Positions 27,223 to 37,198 of a DNA stretch of 64,000 nucleotides are shown here, one piece after another (positions within the stretch are counted from its first letter, which is position 1; each line of letters begins with the position of its first letter). Made by a program: the position numbers and the translations under genes. The DNA comes from Streptomyces tuirus. GTDB taxonomy: Bacteria; Actinomycetota; Actinomycetes; Streptomycetales; Streptomycetaceae. The notes beneath the pieces are model-generated. The model saw nothing but the letters and a program-made list of their open reading frames with translations, did no database searches and had not been told where the DNA came from. The stretch spans positions 992,001 to 1,056,000 of the forward strand of contig JAGTPG010000002.1 in the NCBI GenBank assembly GCA_018195615.1. Reading direction: 5' to 3'.

Positions 27223-28433
27223 ATGAGCGTTGCCGCCGAGCGTCAGCAACTTCCCTTCCCGAGGCCGAACGTGCTCGACCTCGCCCCTTGTACGACGTGC
27301 TGCGCCGGGAGGCGCCCGTCACGCCGGTCACGACACCGGCCGGAGACCCCGCCTGGCTGGTCACCCGTTTCGAGGAGGTGCGCGACCTGCTCAGCGACAA
27401 GCGCTTCGGCCGCTCCCATCCCGAGCCGGAACGAGCGTCCCGCCTGACCAGCGCCGCGGTCCTGGACGGGCCCACAGGCAACTACGAGACCGAGGAGGCC
27501 GACCACACGCGGATGCGCCGGCTGCTCACCCCGGCGTTCTCGGCCAAGCGGATGCGGATGCTCTCCGATCACGTCCAGCACCTGGTCGACCGCTGCGTCG
27601 ACCAGCTGATCACCGAGCATGCCGCCGCCCCCGACCGGGTCGCCGACCTGCAGTCCACACTGGCCTTCCCGCTGCCGGTCGCGGTCATCTGCAGGCTGCT
27701 CGGGGTCCCCGAGAGCGACCGCGAGCGCTTCGCCTCCTTGTCGGAGCGCATGTCCGACTACGCCATCGGCGACGCCGCGCACCAGGCGCGGGACGAGTTC
27801 AACGAGTACATGACCGGTCTGGCCGAGACCAAGCGCGCACGGCCGGGCGAGGACGTCATCTCCGACCTGGTACAGGCGCAGAGCGCCGACGCGGACTACG
27901 ACTACGCCGACATGATCCAGCTCTGTGTCGGGCTGCTGTTCGCCGGGCACGAGACCACGGTCAACCGCATCGGTCTGGGCACGCTCTTCCTGCTCACCCG
28001 ACTCGACCAGTGGCAGGCGCTGACCGCCGATCCCGACGGCCGGGTCAACGCCACCGTCGAGGAGATCATGCGTCTGGGCGCGCCCGGCGACCTCGGTCTG
28101 CTGCGGTACGCCCACACCGACGTCGACATCGCCGGTGTCACCATCCGGCGCGGCGACGCCGTGGTCCTGTCGATCAACTCCGCCAACCGCGACGCCTCCG
28201 TCTACAGCGACGCCGAGACCTTCGACCCCGACCGCCCCGAACGCGCCCACCTCGGTTTCGGCCACGGTGTGCACTTCTGCATCGGCGCGAGCCTGGCGCG
28301 GGTGGAACTGCGCATCGTCTTCGCGACCCTGGCCCGACGGCTGCCGGGTCTGCGGCTCGCCGAGGAACTGGACCGGCTGGAGGTGCGGACCACCCTCACG
28401 GGCGGTGTCACGGAGCTTCCCGTGACGTGGTGA
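27223..28433 (+). CDS. Cytochrome P450 (frameshifted near the N-terminus)
   Basis: A soluble bacterial P450. The I-helix oxygen-binding motif is FAGHETT, the K-helix ExxR is EEIMR, and the haem loop is FGHGVHFCIG with the thiolate Cys. From ATG 27223 the first 22 codons are in one frame; the CCCC run at 27284-27287 needs one more C to give LDLAPLYDVLRREAPV and a 403-residue protein. An alternative start in the main frame at 27198 would give an unrelated N-terminus. No ferredoxin gene is adjacent. The substrate is unknown; divergence from a TetR gene suggests xenobiotic or metabolite induction. Confidence 0.9.
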
Positions 28434-28454
28434 ACCGCCTGAGGTGACCGGGTG

Positions 28455-30169
28455 TCAGTGCGACTCGCGGCTCACCTCCGAACCGCTGGATCCGACCAGG
28501 AAGTCGAGGTCGGCGCCGGTGTCGGCTTGCTGGACGTGGTCGACGTAGAGGCGTTCCCAGCCGCGGCGTGGGGCGGCGTAACCGTGGACGGTGGCCTCGC
28601 TCGGGGTCCGGCGGGCGAGTTCACCGGCGGGTACGTCGACGTCGATGCGGCGGGCTTCGACGTCCAGGGTGATGAAGTCCCCTGTCCGGACCAGGGCGAG
28701 GGGGCCGCCCGCCGCGGCCTCCGGGGCCACGTGCAGGACGACCGTGCCGTACGCGGTACCGCTCATACGGCCGTCGCAGACGCGGACCATGTCCCGGACG
28801 CCCTGTTCCAGCAGCTTCTTCGGCAGGGGCATGTTGGAGACCTCGGGCATGCCCGGGTAGCCCTTGGGACCACAGCCCCGCAGGACGAGGACGGAGTCGG
28901 CGTCGACCTCGAGTCCGGGGTCGTCGATACGGGCGTGGAAGTCCTCGACGGAGTCGAAGACGACGGCCCTGCCTCGGTGCCGGAGGAGGTGCGGGGAGGC
29001 AGCGGCCGGTTTGATCAGCGCGCCGTCGGGGGCGAGGTTGCCGCGCAGGACAGCGATGCCGCCCTCGGCGACGAGCGGCTCGGCGCGGGTGCGGATGACC
29101 TCGCCGTCCCAGATCTCGGCATCGTCGAGGAAGCCGGCCAGCGGTCTGCCGGTGACGGTCAGCGCCTCGGGGTCCAGCAGGTCGCGCACCTCGCGCAGGA
29201 CGGCGAGCAGACCGCCGGCGCGGTGGAAGTCCTCCATGAGGAAGCGGCCGGCCGGCTGGAGGTCCACCAGGACGGGCACGCGGGAGCCGATGCGGTCGAA
29301 GTCGTCGAGCGTCAGGTCGATGCCCAACCGGCCCGCGATGGCCAGCAGATGGACCACGGCGTTGGTCGAGCCGCCGATGGCGGCCAGCGCGACGATCGCG
29401 TTCCGGAAGGACCCCTCGGTGAGGAACGTCCCGGGTCGCCGGTCGGCGCCCACCATGTCCACCGCCAGCCGTCCGGTGCGGTGCGCGGCCTCCAGCAGGC
29501 GGCTGTCGGGGCGGGGGTGCCGGCGGTACCGGGGACTACCGTGCCGAGGGCCTCGGCCACCAGCGCCATCGTCGAGGCGGTGCCCATCGTGTTGCAGTGG
29601 CCGCGGCTGCGGATCATCGCCGACTCGGAGCGGGTGAACTGCTCCTCGGAGAGCGTCCCCGCGCGGACCTCCTCCGACAGCTTCCACACACCGGTGCCGC
29701 AGCCCAGCAGGCCGCCGCGGAACGTGCCGTTGAGCATCGGGCCGCCGGGGACCACGACCGCGGGGAGATCCACCGAGGCCGCCGCCATGAGCAGCGACGG
29801 GATCGTCTTGTCGCAGCCGCCGAGCAGGACCACGCCGTCGATGGGGTTGGCCCGCAGCATCTCCTCCGTGGCCATCGCGGCCATGTTCCGCCACAGCATG
29901 GCCGTGGGCCGCACCTGCGTCTCCCCCAGCGACACCACCGGCAGGTCCAGCGGGATGCCGCCCGCCTCGTACACGCCGCCCCGTACCGAGGCCGCGACCT
30001 CGTTCAGGTGCGCGTTGCAAGGGGTCAGGTCCGAGGCGGTGTTGGCGATGGCGATCTGCGGCCGGCCGGTGAAGGCGTCGGCCGGTACTCCGCGCCGCAT
30101 CCACGCCCGGTGGATGTAGGCGTTGCGGTCCTGTCCCTCGTACCACTGTGCGCTGCGAAGCTTCTCCAT
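28455..30169 (-). CDS. IlvD/Edd-family sugar-acid dehydratase (frameshifted in this sequence)
   Basis: A 571-residue dehydratase after repair. Iron-sulfur ligands are Cys in DLTPCNAHL, GGCDKTIPS and GHCNTMGTAS, all in the N-terminal frame. The C-terminal frame continues LAAIGGSTNAVVHL to the swivel domain with GCGPKGYPGMPE and DGRMSGT. They join at GGGG (29508-29511), where one more G gives TPAPDSRLLEAA. The start is ATG 30169, behind GGAAGGG. The start KLRSAQWYEG resembles pentonate and hexonate dehydratases more than valine-pathway IlvD. Divergence from a zinc dehydrogenase gene supports a sugar-oxidation role; the exact sugar acid is unknown. Confidence 0.85.
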
Positions 30170-30181
30170 GGAGCCCTTCCG

Positions 30182-30202
30182 GTAGACGGTACGGAGGTCT
30201 AC
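30182..30202. promoter_or_regulatory. Inverted repeat between the dehydratase and dehydrogenase genes
   Basis: GTAGAC and GTCTAC are perfect 6-bp arms 9 bp apart, lying 13 bp upstream of the dehydratase ATG in the divergent promoter. This is a candidate operator; no regulator gene is adjacent. Confidence 0.4.
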
Positions 30203-30313
30203 ATTCTGGAACGCCATGAGCAGCATGGGGAGACGCACGAGGGGTCGGCACGCTCGGTGAAGTCCGCGAACTGCTCGCCCCACTGGGGCGAGCCCCACTC
30301 CTGAGGCCCTGTC

Positions 30314-31321
30314 ATGCGCGCCTTCGTCCTGACCGCACCCGGCGCCTACGAGGTCCAGGACCTTCCGGCGCCGGTGGCCGGAGCCGGGGAAGTCGTCGTC
30401 GACGTGGAGCGGGTCGGTGTGTGCGGCACCGACGTGGAGTTCTTCACCGGGGCCATGGCCTACCTGCACCAGGGACACTCCGCCTACCCGATGCGGCCGG
30501 GCCACGAGTGGGCCGGGCGCGTGGCGGCGGTCGGGGACGGTGTCGACCCCGGCTGGCTGGGCCGCCGCGTCATGGGCGACACCATGCTCGGCTGCGGGAC
30601 CTGCCGCCGCTGTCTGCGCGGCCGCCCGCACGTGTGCGAGCAGCGCCAGGAGGTCGGCGTCCGCGGGGGCCGGCCCGGCGCGCTGGCGGAGCGACTCGCC
30701 GTGCCCGCCTCCTCGTTGCACGCCCTGCCCGACTCCGTCGACCCGGTCCTCGGAGCGCTCGTGGAGCCGGGCGGCAACGCCCTGCGCGCCGCACAGGCCG
30801 CCGCGACGCACCCCGGGGACCGCGCCCTCGTCCTCGGCCCGGGGACGATCGGGCTGCTGGTCGCGATGTTCCTGCGCGCCGCCGGTACGGAGGTGCATCT
30901 CATGGGCGACACCGAGGGTTCCCTCGACTTCGCCCGCTCCCTCGGCTTCGTCCACGTATGGGCGGAGGACTCCCTGCCGGACGTGCCCTTCGACGCGGTG
31001 ATCGACGCCTCGAACGCCGCCCGGCTGCCGGACCTGGCCCTGGAGTCGGTCGAGCCAGGGGGCCGCCTCGTGTACATCGGGCTGGCCGGCGAGCCCAGCG
31101 GGATCGACACCCGCACGCTCGTCCTCAAGGACGTGACCGCGACAGGTGTGCTGTCCGCCTCCCCCGGCCTCGACGCCACCATCCGGGCATACGCCGCCGG
31201 ACGGGTCGACCCCAGGCCGCTCGTCGCTGCCACCGTGGGCCTCGACGAGGTGGGCCCCGTCCTCGCGGGCGACCGCCCGGCCGGCGCGGGACCCGGCCCC
31301 AAGATCCATGTCGAACCCTGA
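30314..31321 (+). CDS. Zinc-dependent medium-chain alcohol/polyol dehydrogenase
   Basis: A 335-residue MDR-family dehydrogenase. The catalytic zinc site has Cys in VGVCGTDVE and the His-Glu of RPGHEWAGRVAAVG. The structural zinc loop has CGTCRRCLRGRPHVC. The nucleotide fold is VLGPGTIGLLVA. It probably oxidises a sugar, polyol or sugar-acid hydroxyl with NAD. The gene is divergent from the sugar-acid dehydratase gene, and the two probably work in one oxidative pentose or hexose route. It ends 14 bp before the convergent phosphatase gene. Confidence 0.88.
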   Translation: MRAFVLTAPGAYEVQDLPAPVAGAGEVVVDVERVGVCGTDVEFFTGAMAYLHQGHSAYPMRPGHEWAGRVAAVGDGVDPGWLGRRVMGDTMLGCGTCRRCLRGRPHVCEQRQEVGVRGGRPGALAERLAVPASSLHALPDSVDPVLGALVEPGGNALRAAQAAATHPGDRALVLGPGTIGLLVAMFLRAAGTEVHLMGDTEGSLDFARSLGFVHVWAEDSLPDVPFDAVIDASNAARLPDLALESVEPGGRLVYIGLAGEPSGIDTRTLVLKDVTATGVLSASPGLDATIRAYAAGRVDPRPLVAATVGLDEVGPVLAGDRPAGAGPGPKIHVEP

Positions 31322-31335
31322 GGGTCCGGCGTCGG

Positions 31336-33074
31336 TCACCTGCTGCCCGCTCGTGCTGTGGCGGAGGGGGTGCGCAGGGCCAGGAGGGCGACGTCGTCGT
31401 CGTTGTCCGGGGGGCGGACGCGGCGCAGCAGGTGGTCGGTGAAGGAGGAGAGGGGGCGGTGGGCGAGGGCGGCGGAGTGCCGGCGCAGTCGGTTCAGCCC
31501 CTCGTCGAGGGAGTGGCCGGGTTCTTCGATGAGACCGTCGGTGTACAGCATGAGCGTGGAGCCGGGCGGCAGCAGGGTCGTGGCGTCCGGGCGCGAGGTG
31601 GCGGCTCCGGCGCCCAGGACGATGCCGTGACCGTCGGTGAGGTAACTCGCCAGACCGTCGCGGCTGATCAGCAGGGGCGGAGGGTGCCCGGCGTTGGTCC
31701 AGGACAGCTGCCACTGGCCGTCGTCCGCCGGTTCGATCCGGGCGAAGATCATCGTGGCCATGGCGACGTCCGTGATGTGCTGGAGCGCCTCGTCCAGCCG
31801 TGTGACGATCCGGCTGGGGGGTTCGTGCTGGGACCAGGCGTAGGCGCGCAGCATGTTGCGCACCTGCGCCATGCCGGCCGCCGCCTCCAGGTCGTGCCCG
31901 ACGACGTCTCCGACGGCCAGGGCGGTGGATCCGTCGGACAGCGGGAAGGCGTCGTACCAGTCGCCACCGACCTGTGAGGCGTCGGGTGCGGGCAGGTAGC
32001 GGACGGTCATCTGCAGGTCCGGGACGCTCGGCATCTGGGGCAGCAGATGGTTCTGCATGGTCTCGGCGACCTTGCGCTGACGCTGGTACAGGCGGGCGTT
32101 GTCCAGGGCGAGTCCGGCCCGGCGCGCGATGTCCTCGACCAGGGGAGATCGGCGGGGGTGAAGGCGACCGGGTCCTCGGCGCGGCCCAGGGTCAGGGCTC
32201 CCAGGACCGCGCGCGTGCTGCGGAGGGGCGCGATGGCTGCCGAGTGCATGCCGGTGGTGTCGAACAGACGGCGTTGCTCGACCGCGATACCGGAATCCGG
32301 CGTCCCCTGGTAGGTGCTGGGCCCGGCCACCGTGGAGGCGACGCCGCGCAGAGCTCTGGACAAGGGCATCTGGGACTCCTCCGGGACGGGCGGCATGGGG
32401 CCCTGGAGGTCGTCTCGGTGCACGAGCGTGCCGCCTTCGGCGTGGACGACGACGCTACGCCACACCTCGTCGCGTTCGGTGATCAGGTCGATGACCGCCC
32501 AGTCGGCCAGCCGGGGCACGACCAGCCTCACCAGGCGTTCCAGTGCCTCGTCCACGTCGAGGGTGGAGGTCAGCTGCGCGGTGGCCTCGGCCAGCAGGGC
32601 CAGGCGTTCCAGTTCGGGCAGCGACCCGGCCGCCGGATCCGGCCGCGGGTCGGTCTCCCGCTCGTGTTCGACGGTGTGGAAGAGGACGAGCGTGCCGGCT
32701 CCGTCGTCCCCGATGTCGTACGGGGTGATCAGCCAGGAGATGGGCAGCACGGAACCGTCCCCGCGGGCGAAGTAGTCCTCCGCGGCCTGTGCGGTCCGCC
32801 CGGCGTGGAAGGCCTGCCGCATTCTGCATCGGGTCCTCGGCAGCGGCTGCCCGTGGGCGTCCCGGTGCAGCAGGTCGTGCGCGTCATGACCCAGCAGTTC
32901 CTCAGCGGTCCGGGCCAGCACGTCCTGGGCGCGGGCGTTGGCGGCGAGGATGCGGCCCTCCTCGTCCACGACGTAGGCCCCGGTACCGATGGCCTCCAGC
33001 TTGCGGATCAGCGACGCGGCGGGCACGGCCGGCGGCTGCCGCGTGACCGTCTCCGTACGCTCCGGCCCTGCCAT
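31336..33074 (-). CDS. PAS-GAF-PP2C (SpoIIE-type) phosphatase (frameshifted in this sequence)
   Basis: A 579-residue signalling phosphatase after repair, starting at ATG 33074. The domain order is PAS (about 25-150, GTGAYVVDEEGRILAAN), GAF (about 190-345) and a C-terminal SpoIIE phosphatase with metal-binding VGGDWYDAF, VGDVVGHDLEAA, TNAGHPPP and DDDVALL. The frame breaks at GGGG (32142-32145); one extra base gives LPLVEDIARRAG. Such proteins dephosphorylate anti-anti-sigma factors and release stress sigma factors, here probably sensing a small ligand through PAS/GAF. An anti-sigma-type ATPase gene is divergent upstream, its likely partner network. Confidence 0.88.
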
Positions 33075-33312
33075 GTCGTCGCCTCCTCGCTGATCGACCG
33101 CCCCTGTCGAATGTCGGCGCACCCCCCGCGGATGCCCTCCGGCGTGCCTTCCCGTGTGCCCCGTGAGGCCGAAAGCAGCCTCGCCTGGCTCTGCCACCTG
33201 GAGTGGCTTTTCTCAGGACGCCGGAGCTGCCCGGGGTATGCGTGATCCGCACCCGGGTAAACGCACGGCGGAAGTGCCCCGTCAGGGGCGAAGACAACGA
33301 AAGAGCCTCCGC

Positions 33313-33812
33313 ATGGTCACTCCGCTTGGGAAGCAGGCGGCAGATCGGCAGGGCCCGGACGAGTACGCCATGCTGCGCTTCGGCGCGGCCTGGGGCGACG
33401 GGGCGGCAAGCGCCTTCGACGCACGCCTGGCCCTGCACGCCTTCCTCGCCCACGGTCCGCACACCGCCCCCGCACTGATTCCGGCCTCTCTGGCCGTGGA
33501 CGCCGAACTCGTCGTCAGCGAGCTGGTCACCAATGCCATCCGGCATGCTCCCGGCCCTTGTGAGCTGATCCTGCAACTGTTCCGGGGAAGGCTGGCCATC
33601 ACGGTGTGGGACACATCGGCGGAGCAGCCCACGGTGCGCGAGGGTGACCGGTGCCGTGTCGGCGGCCATGGACTGCGCCTGGTGCACACGGTCAGCGACC
33701 GGGTGGCCGTGGCACCCCGCGCCACGGGGAAGCAGATCACCGCCTATCTGCGTCTGGCCCCGAGCGACGGGGCGAACGGCGGTACGGGAGGGCCGTTCTG
33801 GCGGCCGGGTGA
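33313..33812 (+). CDS. Anti-sigma-type HATPase (serine kinase-like regulator)
   Basis: A small GHKL ATPase of the RsbW/SpoIIAB-like group common in Streptomyces. The N-box is ELVTNAIRHA, the G1 box VWDTS and the G2 box VGGHGLRLV. The start is ATG 33313; an earlier in-frame GTG at 33154 would add 53 unlikely residues. As given, the frame runs on to 34152, deep into the convergent exporter gene. One extra G in the run at 33786-33792 brings in TGA 33810-33812, giving a normal 166-residue protein; that end is inferred. It probably binds a sigma or anti-anti-sigma factor in the same network as the neighbouring phosphatases. Confidence 0.78.
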
Positions 33813-33847
33813 TTTCCGTTTCCCTCCTCGGCGGAGCCCCCGGGCGA

Positions 33848-35356
33848 TCAGCTCTGCCGGGCGTGCATGGGGCTGTTGGCGACGTCGTCCGGGCAGGTGG
33901 CGTGCGGCCGGCGCATCCGCCGGTCGCGCCTCCAGTCGGAGGCCGCGAGGGCCAGGGACGCCGCCATGCCGACGAGTCCGGCGCCCAGTGCCGCGACGAG
34001 GGCGCCGCGGTAGTCGTCGTCGCCGAGCACGAGGTAGAAGAGGCCGGGCAGGGCGGCGGTGCCCACCGCGGCGCCGAGCCGCTGTCCGGTCTGCAGGGCG
34101 CCGCCCGCAGCGCCCGCCATGTGCACCGGTACGTCGCGCAGCGTCATGGTGATGTTGGGAGAGATCACGCAGCCGCTGCCGACGCCGCCGAGGAACAGCA
34201 CCGGGGCGGCGACCCACGGCGCGACGTCGAGGGGTGCGAAGCGGAGCAGCAGCGCGGTGCCGCCCAGGCCGACGATCACGGCCGCGAGGCCGCCCACGGT
34301 GAGCACACGGCCGAGCCGGTCCACCAGGCGGCCGGCGACCGCGGCCGCCCAGGCCGAGCCGACGGCGAAGGGTGTCACGGCGAGGCCGGACCGGAGCGGC
34401 GAGAAGCCCAGGCCGTCCTGGTAGAAGAGCGCGAAGACCAGCCAGACGCCGCTGAAGCCGACGAAGTAGAGCGTGCCGACGCCGGCGCCGACGGCGTAGC
34501 CGCGCACCGTCGTGAACAGGCGCGGGTCGAGCAGCGGCTGGCTGCCCCGGACCACGAGGCGGCGCTGCCACCAGGTGAAGGCGGCGAGGATCGCGGCACC
34601 GCCGGGGAACATCCACCACAGCCGGGTCATGCCGCCGGCGCCCGCCTGGACGAGCGGGTACATGAGCGCGAGGACGCCGAGCCCGAGGAGCAGGACACCG
34701 GGCAGGTCCACGTGCTGCCGCCCGGACGGCCGGGTGCGGGGCAGCAGACGGCGGCCGAGGAGGACGGCGAGGACGCCGATGGGGACGTTGACGTAGAAGA
34801 TCCACCGCCAGCCCCCGGCGCCGGAGGCCAGGGCGAGGATGACGCCGCCCACGAGGGGGCCGACGGCGGAGGAGATGCCGACGGTGGCGCCGAAGAAGCC
34901 GAAGGCGCGGCCGCGCTCGCCGCCGCGGAACATCTGCTGGATGAGAGCGGAGTTCTGCGGGGCCATGAAGCCGGCGGCCAGCCCCTGGGCGAGGCGGGCC
35001 GCCACCAGCAGCGTGATGCTGGGGGCCGCCCCGCAGGCCGCGCTGAAGACCACGAAGCCGCTGAGGGCCAGCAGGAAGATGCGGCGCCGGTCCAGCGCGT
35101 CTCCGAGGCGGCCGGCGGTGACCAGCGCGAGAGCGAAGGCGAGGGCGTACCCGGAGACCACCCACTGCACCTGCGCGGGTGAGGCGTGCAGGCCGCGCTG
35201 GACGGAGGGCAGGGCGACCACCACGATCGAGACGTCCAGCAGGCTCATGAAGCCGGCCACCAGGGTCACCCACAGGGCCCGCCAGCGGCGCGGATCCGGC
35301 TCGTACCCGGCCTCCTGCGCGCCCCGGTCCCGGCCGCCCGCCGCCGCTGCCGTCAC
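33848..35356 (-). CDS. MFS drug exporter, DHA2-like (14-TM)
   Basis: About 502 residues from GTG 35356, preceded by GAGAGGAG; an upstream in-frame start at 35455 lacks such a site. The first segment carries LLDVSIVVVALPSVQ, the DHA2 form of the family signature, followed by the GRLGDALDRRR loop and IFYVNVPIGVLAVLL. About 14 hydrophobic segments are visible. The family exports drugs and antibiotics with protons. No pathway partner is adjacent. The reading frame is intact. Confidence 0.88.
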   Translation of the reverse strand: MTAAAAGGRDRGAQEAGYEPDPRRWRALWVTLVAGFMSLLDVSIVVVALPSVQRGLHASPAQVQWVVSGYALAFALALVTAGRLGDALDRRRIFLLALSGFVVFSAACGAAPSITLLVAARLAQGLAAGFMAPQNSALIQQMFRGGERGRAFGFFGATVGISSAVGPLVGGVILALASGAGGWRWIFYVNVPIGVLAVLLGRRLLPRTRPSGRQHVDLPGVLLLGLGVLALMYPLVQAGAGGMTRLWWMFPGGAAILAAFTWWQRRLVVRGSQPLLDPRLFTTVRGYAVGAGVGTLYFVGFSGVWLVFALFYQDGLGFSPLRSGLAVTPFAVGSAWAAAVAGRLVDRLGRVLTVGGLAAVIVGLGGTALLLRFAPLDVAPWVAAPVLFLGGVGSGCVISPNITMTLRDVPVHMAGAAGGALQTGQRLGAAVGTAALPGLFYLVLGDDDYRGALVAALGAGLVGMAASLALAASDWRRDRRMRRPHATCPDDVANSPMHARQS

Positions 35357-35574
35357 ATGGGCTCCTCTCACCAGGTGCGCACCATGGCGGACCAAGTTCC
35401 CCCGCCGGGGCACAGGACACACCACAGGGTGCGGGCAGCCGCGGGTCTCACCCACAGCACCCGGACATTACCCTCAGTAGTCGTCCGGCTGCCGCGCGAA
35501 GAGGTTCGTTTGAGCGCGCGAGATCTGTGCAGGCGTTGTGCTTGGGAGAGACGACCGGCGAAAGGAACGACGTG

Positions 35575-37067
35575 ATGGCGGCGCCCGACAACGAAGAGTC
35601 GGTGGATCCCGCAGCCGTGAGACGACACCGGATGCTGTTCCGCGCGATCCAGAAGCGACGGCATCCCAAACTGCGCCGCAGTGACATCACCGTGACCGAC
35701 GAGTCGGCGGTCAAGCGCGCCACGAAGGCCGCCGCCCTCGGCAACGCGATGGAGTGGTACGACTTCGGCATCTACAGCTATCTGGCGTCGACCATCGGAA
35801 GGTCTTCTTCCCTCGGGAGCGACACCGCCCAGCTGCTCAGCTCGTTCGCGACGTTCGCGGTGGCCTTCCTGGTGCGTCCGCTCGGCGGGATGGTGTTCGG
35901 GCCGCTCGGCGACAAGGTCGGCCGCAAGCGCATCCTCTCCCTCACCATGATCATGATGGCGGTGGGACCTTCGCCATCGGCCTGGTCCCCTCGCACGCCG
36001 TGATCGGTCTCTGGGCCCCGGCCCTGCTGATCTTCTTCCGGCTGGTGCAGGGCTTCTCGACCGGCGGGGAGTACGGCGGCGCGTCGACGTTCATCGCGGA
36101 GTACGCGCCCGACAAGCGTCGCGGCTACTTCGGCAGCTTCCTGGAGCTGGGCACGCTCGCCGGCTACGTCGGGGCCTCCGGCCTCGTCGTCGTCCTGCAG
36201 AGCGTCCTCAGTGACGAGCAGATGCTGGCGTGGGGCTGGCGCGTCCCGTTCCTGGTCGCGGCACCGCTCGGCTTCATCGGCCTCTACCTGCGGCTCAAGC
36301 TGGACGAGACGCCCGCCTTCCAGAAGCTGGAGGGCGGCCAGGTGAAGGCGAGCGAGGCCGCCGACTCCGTGGAGACCTCGGCCGCCGCGGACCTCGGCAA
36401 GATCTTCACCCGCTACTGGCGGCCGCTGCTGCTGTGCCTCGCGCTGGTCGCGGCGTACAACATCACCGACTACATGCTGCTCTCGTACATGCCGACGTAC
36501 CTGTCCGACGAGCTGGGCTACGGCACCAATCACGGGCTGTTGATCCTGCTCGTCGTGATGGTGCTTCAGATGTGTGTCATCAACCAGGTCGGGCGGCTCT
36601 CGGACCGCTTCGGGCGCAGGCCGCTGCTGATGACGGGGATGCTCGGGTTCCTCGTGCTCTCCGTGCCGTCCTTCCTGCTCATCCGGCAGGGCAGTGTCGT
36701 CCTCATCGCCCTGGGCCTGCTCCTGCTGGGGCTGTCCCTGGTGACGATGCTGGGCACGATGTCGGCGGCCCTCCCGGCGATATTTCCCACGCACGTGCGG
36801 TACGGGTCCCTCTCGGTCGCCTACAACGTGGCCACGTCGGTCTTCGGCGGGACAACTCCGCTGGTGATCACCGCTCTGATCAGTGCCTTCGACTCGACGC
36901 TCATGCCCGCCTACTACGCCACGGGCGCCGCGGTCATCGGCGTCATCGCCGTCCTGTGCATGCGGGAGACCGCGAACAAGCCCCTGGCGGGCTCACCGCC
37001 CTCGGTCGAGACGGAGGCGGAGGCTGCGGAACTCGTCGAGGCACAGGTTCCGCGCCCGAAGTTCTGA
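35575..37067 (+). CDS. ProP-like MFS osmolyte/metabolite symporter (frameshifted)
   Basis: An MHS-family transporter very close to ProP in its motifs: GNAMEWYDFGIYSYLA, SSFATFAVAFLVRPLGG, GPLGDKVGRKR and QGFSTGGEYGGAST. ATG 35575 follows AAAGGA. The frame breaks at GGG 35964-35966; one more G gives MMAVGTFAIGLVP. In addition, residues TIGRSSSLGSDT (35791-35823) replace the family's TIGKVFFPSGSDT, explained by three lost bases in GG, CC and GGG runs that together keep frame. Repaired length is 498 residues. It likely imports proline, betaine or a related compound with protons. Confidence 0.87.
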
Positions 37068-37198
37068 CCCGCCCGGACAGCGGCAACCGGTCCGGCCGTC
37101 CACGCGGAGGCGGAGGCGGCCACCGGCTCGTCCGTCGTCGGGTGTCCAGGCGGGCGGTCGGGAAGGGGGGCGTCGGCCGCCGGACGTATGATCGCGCG

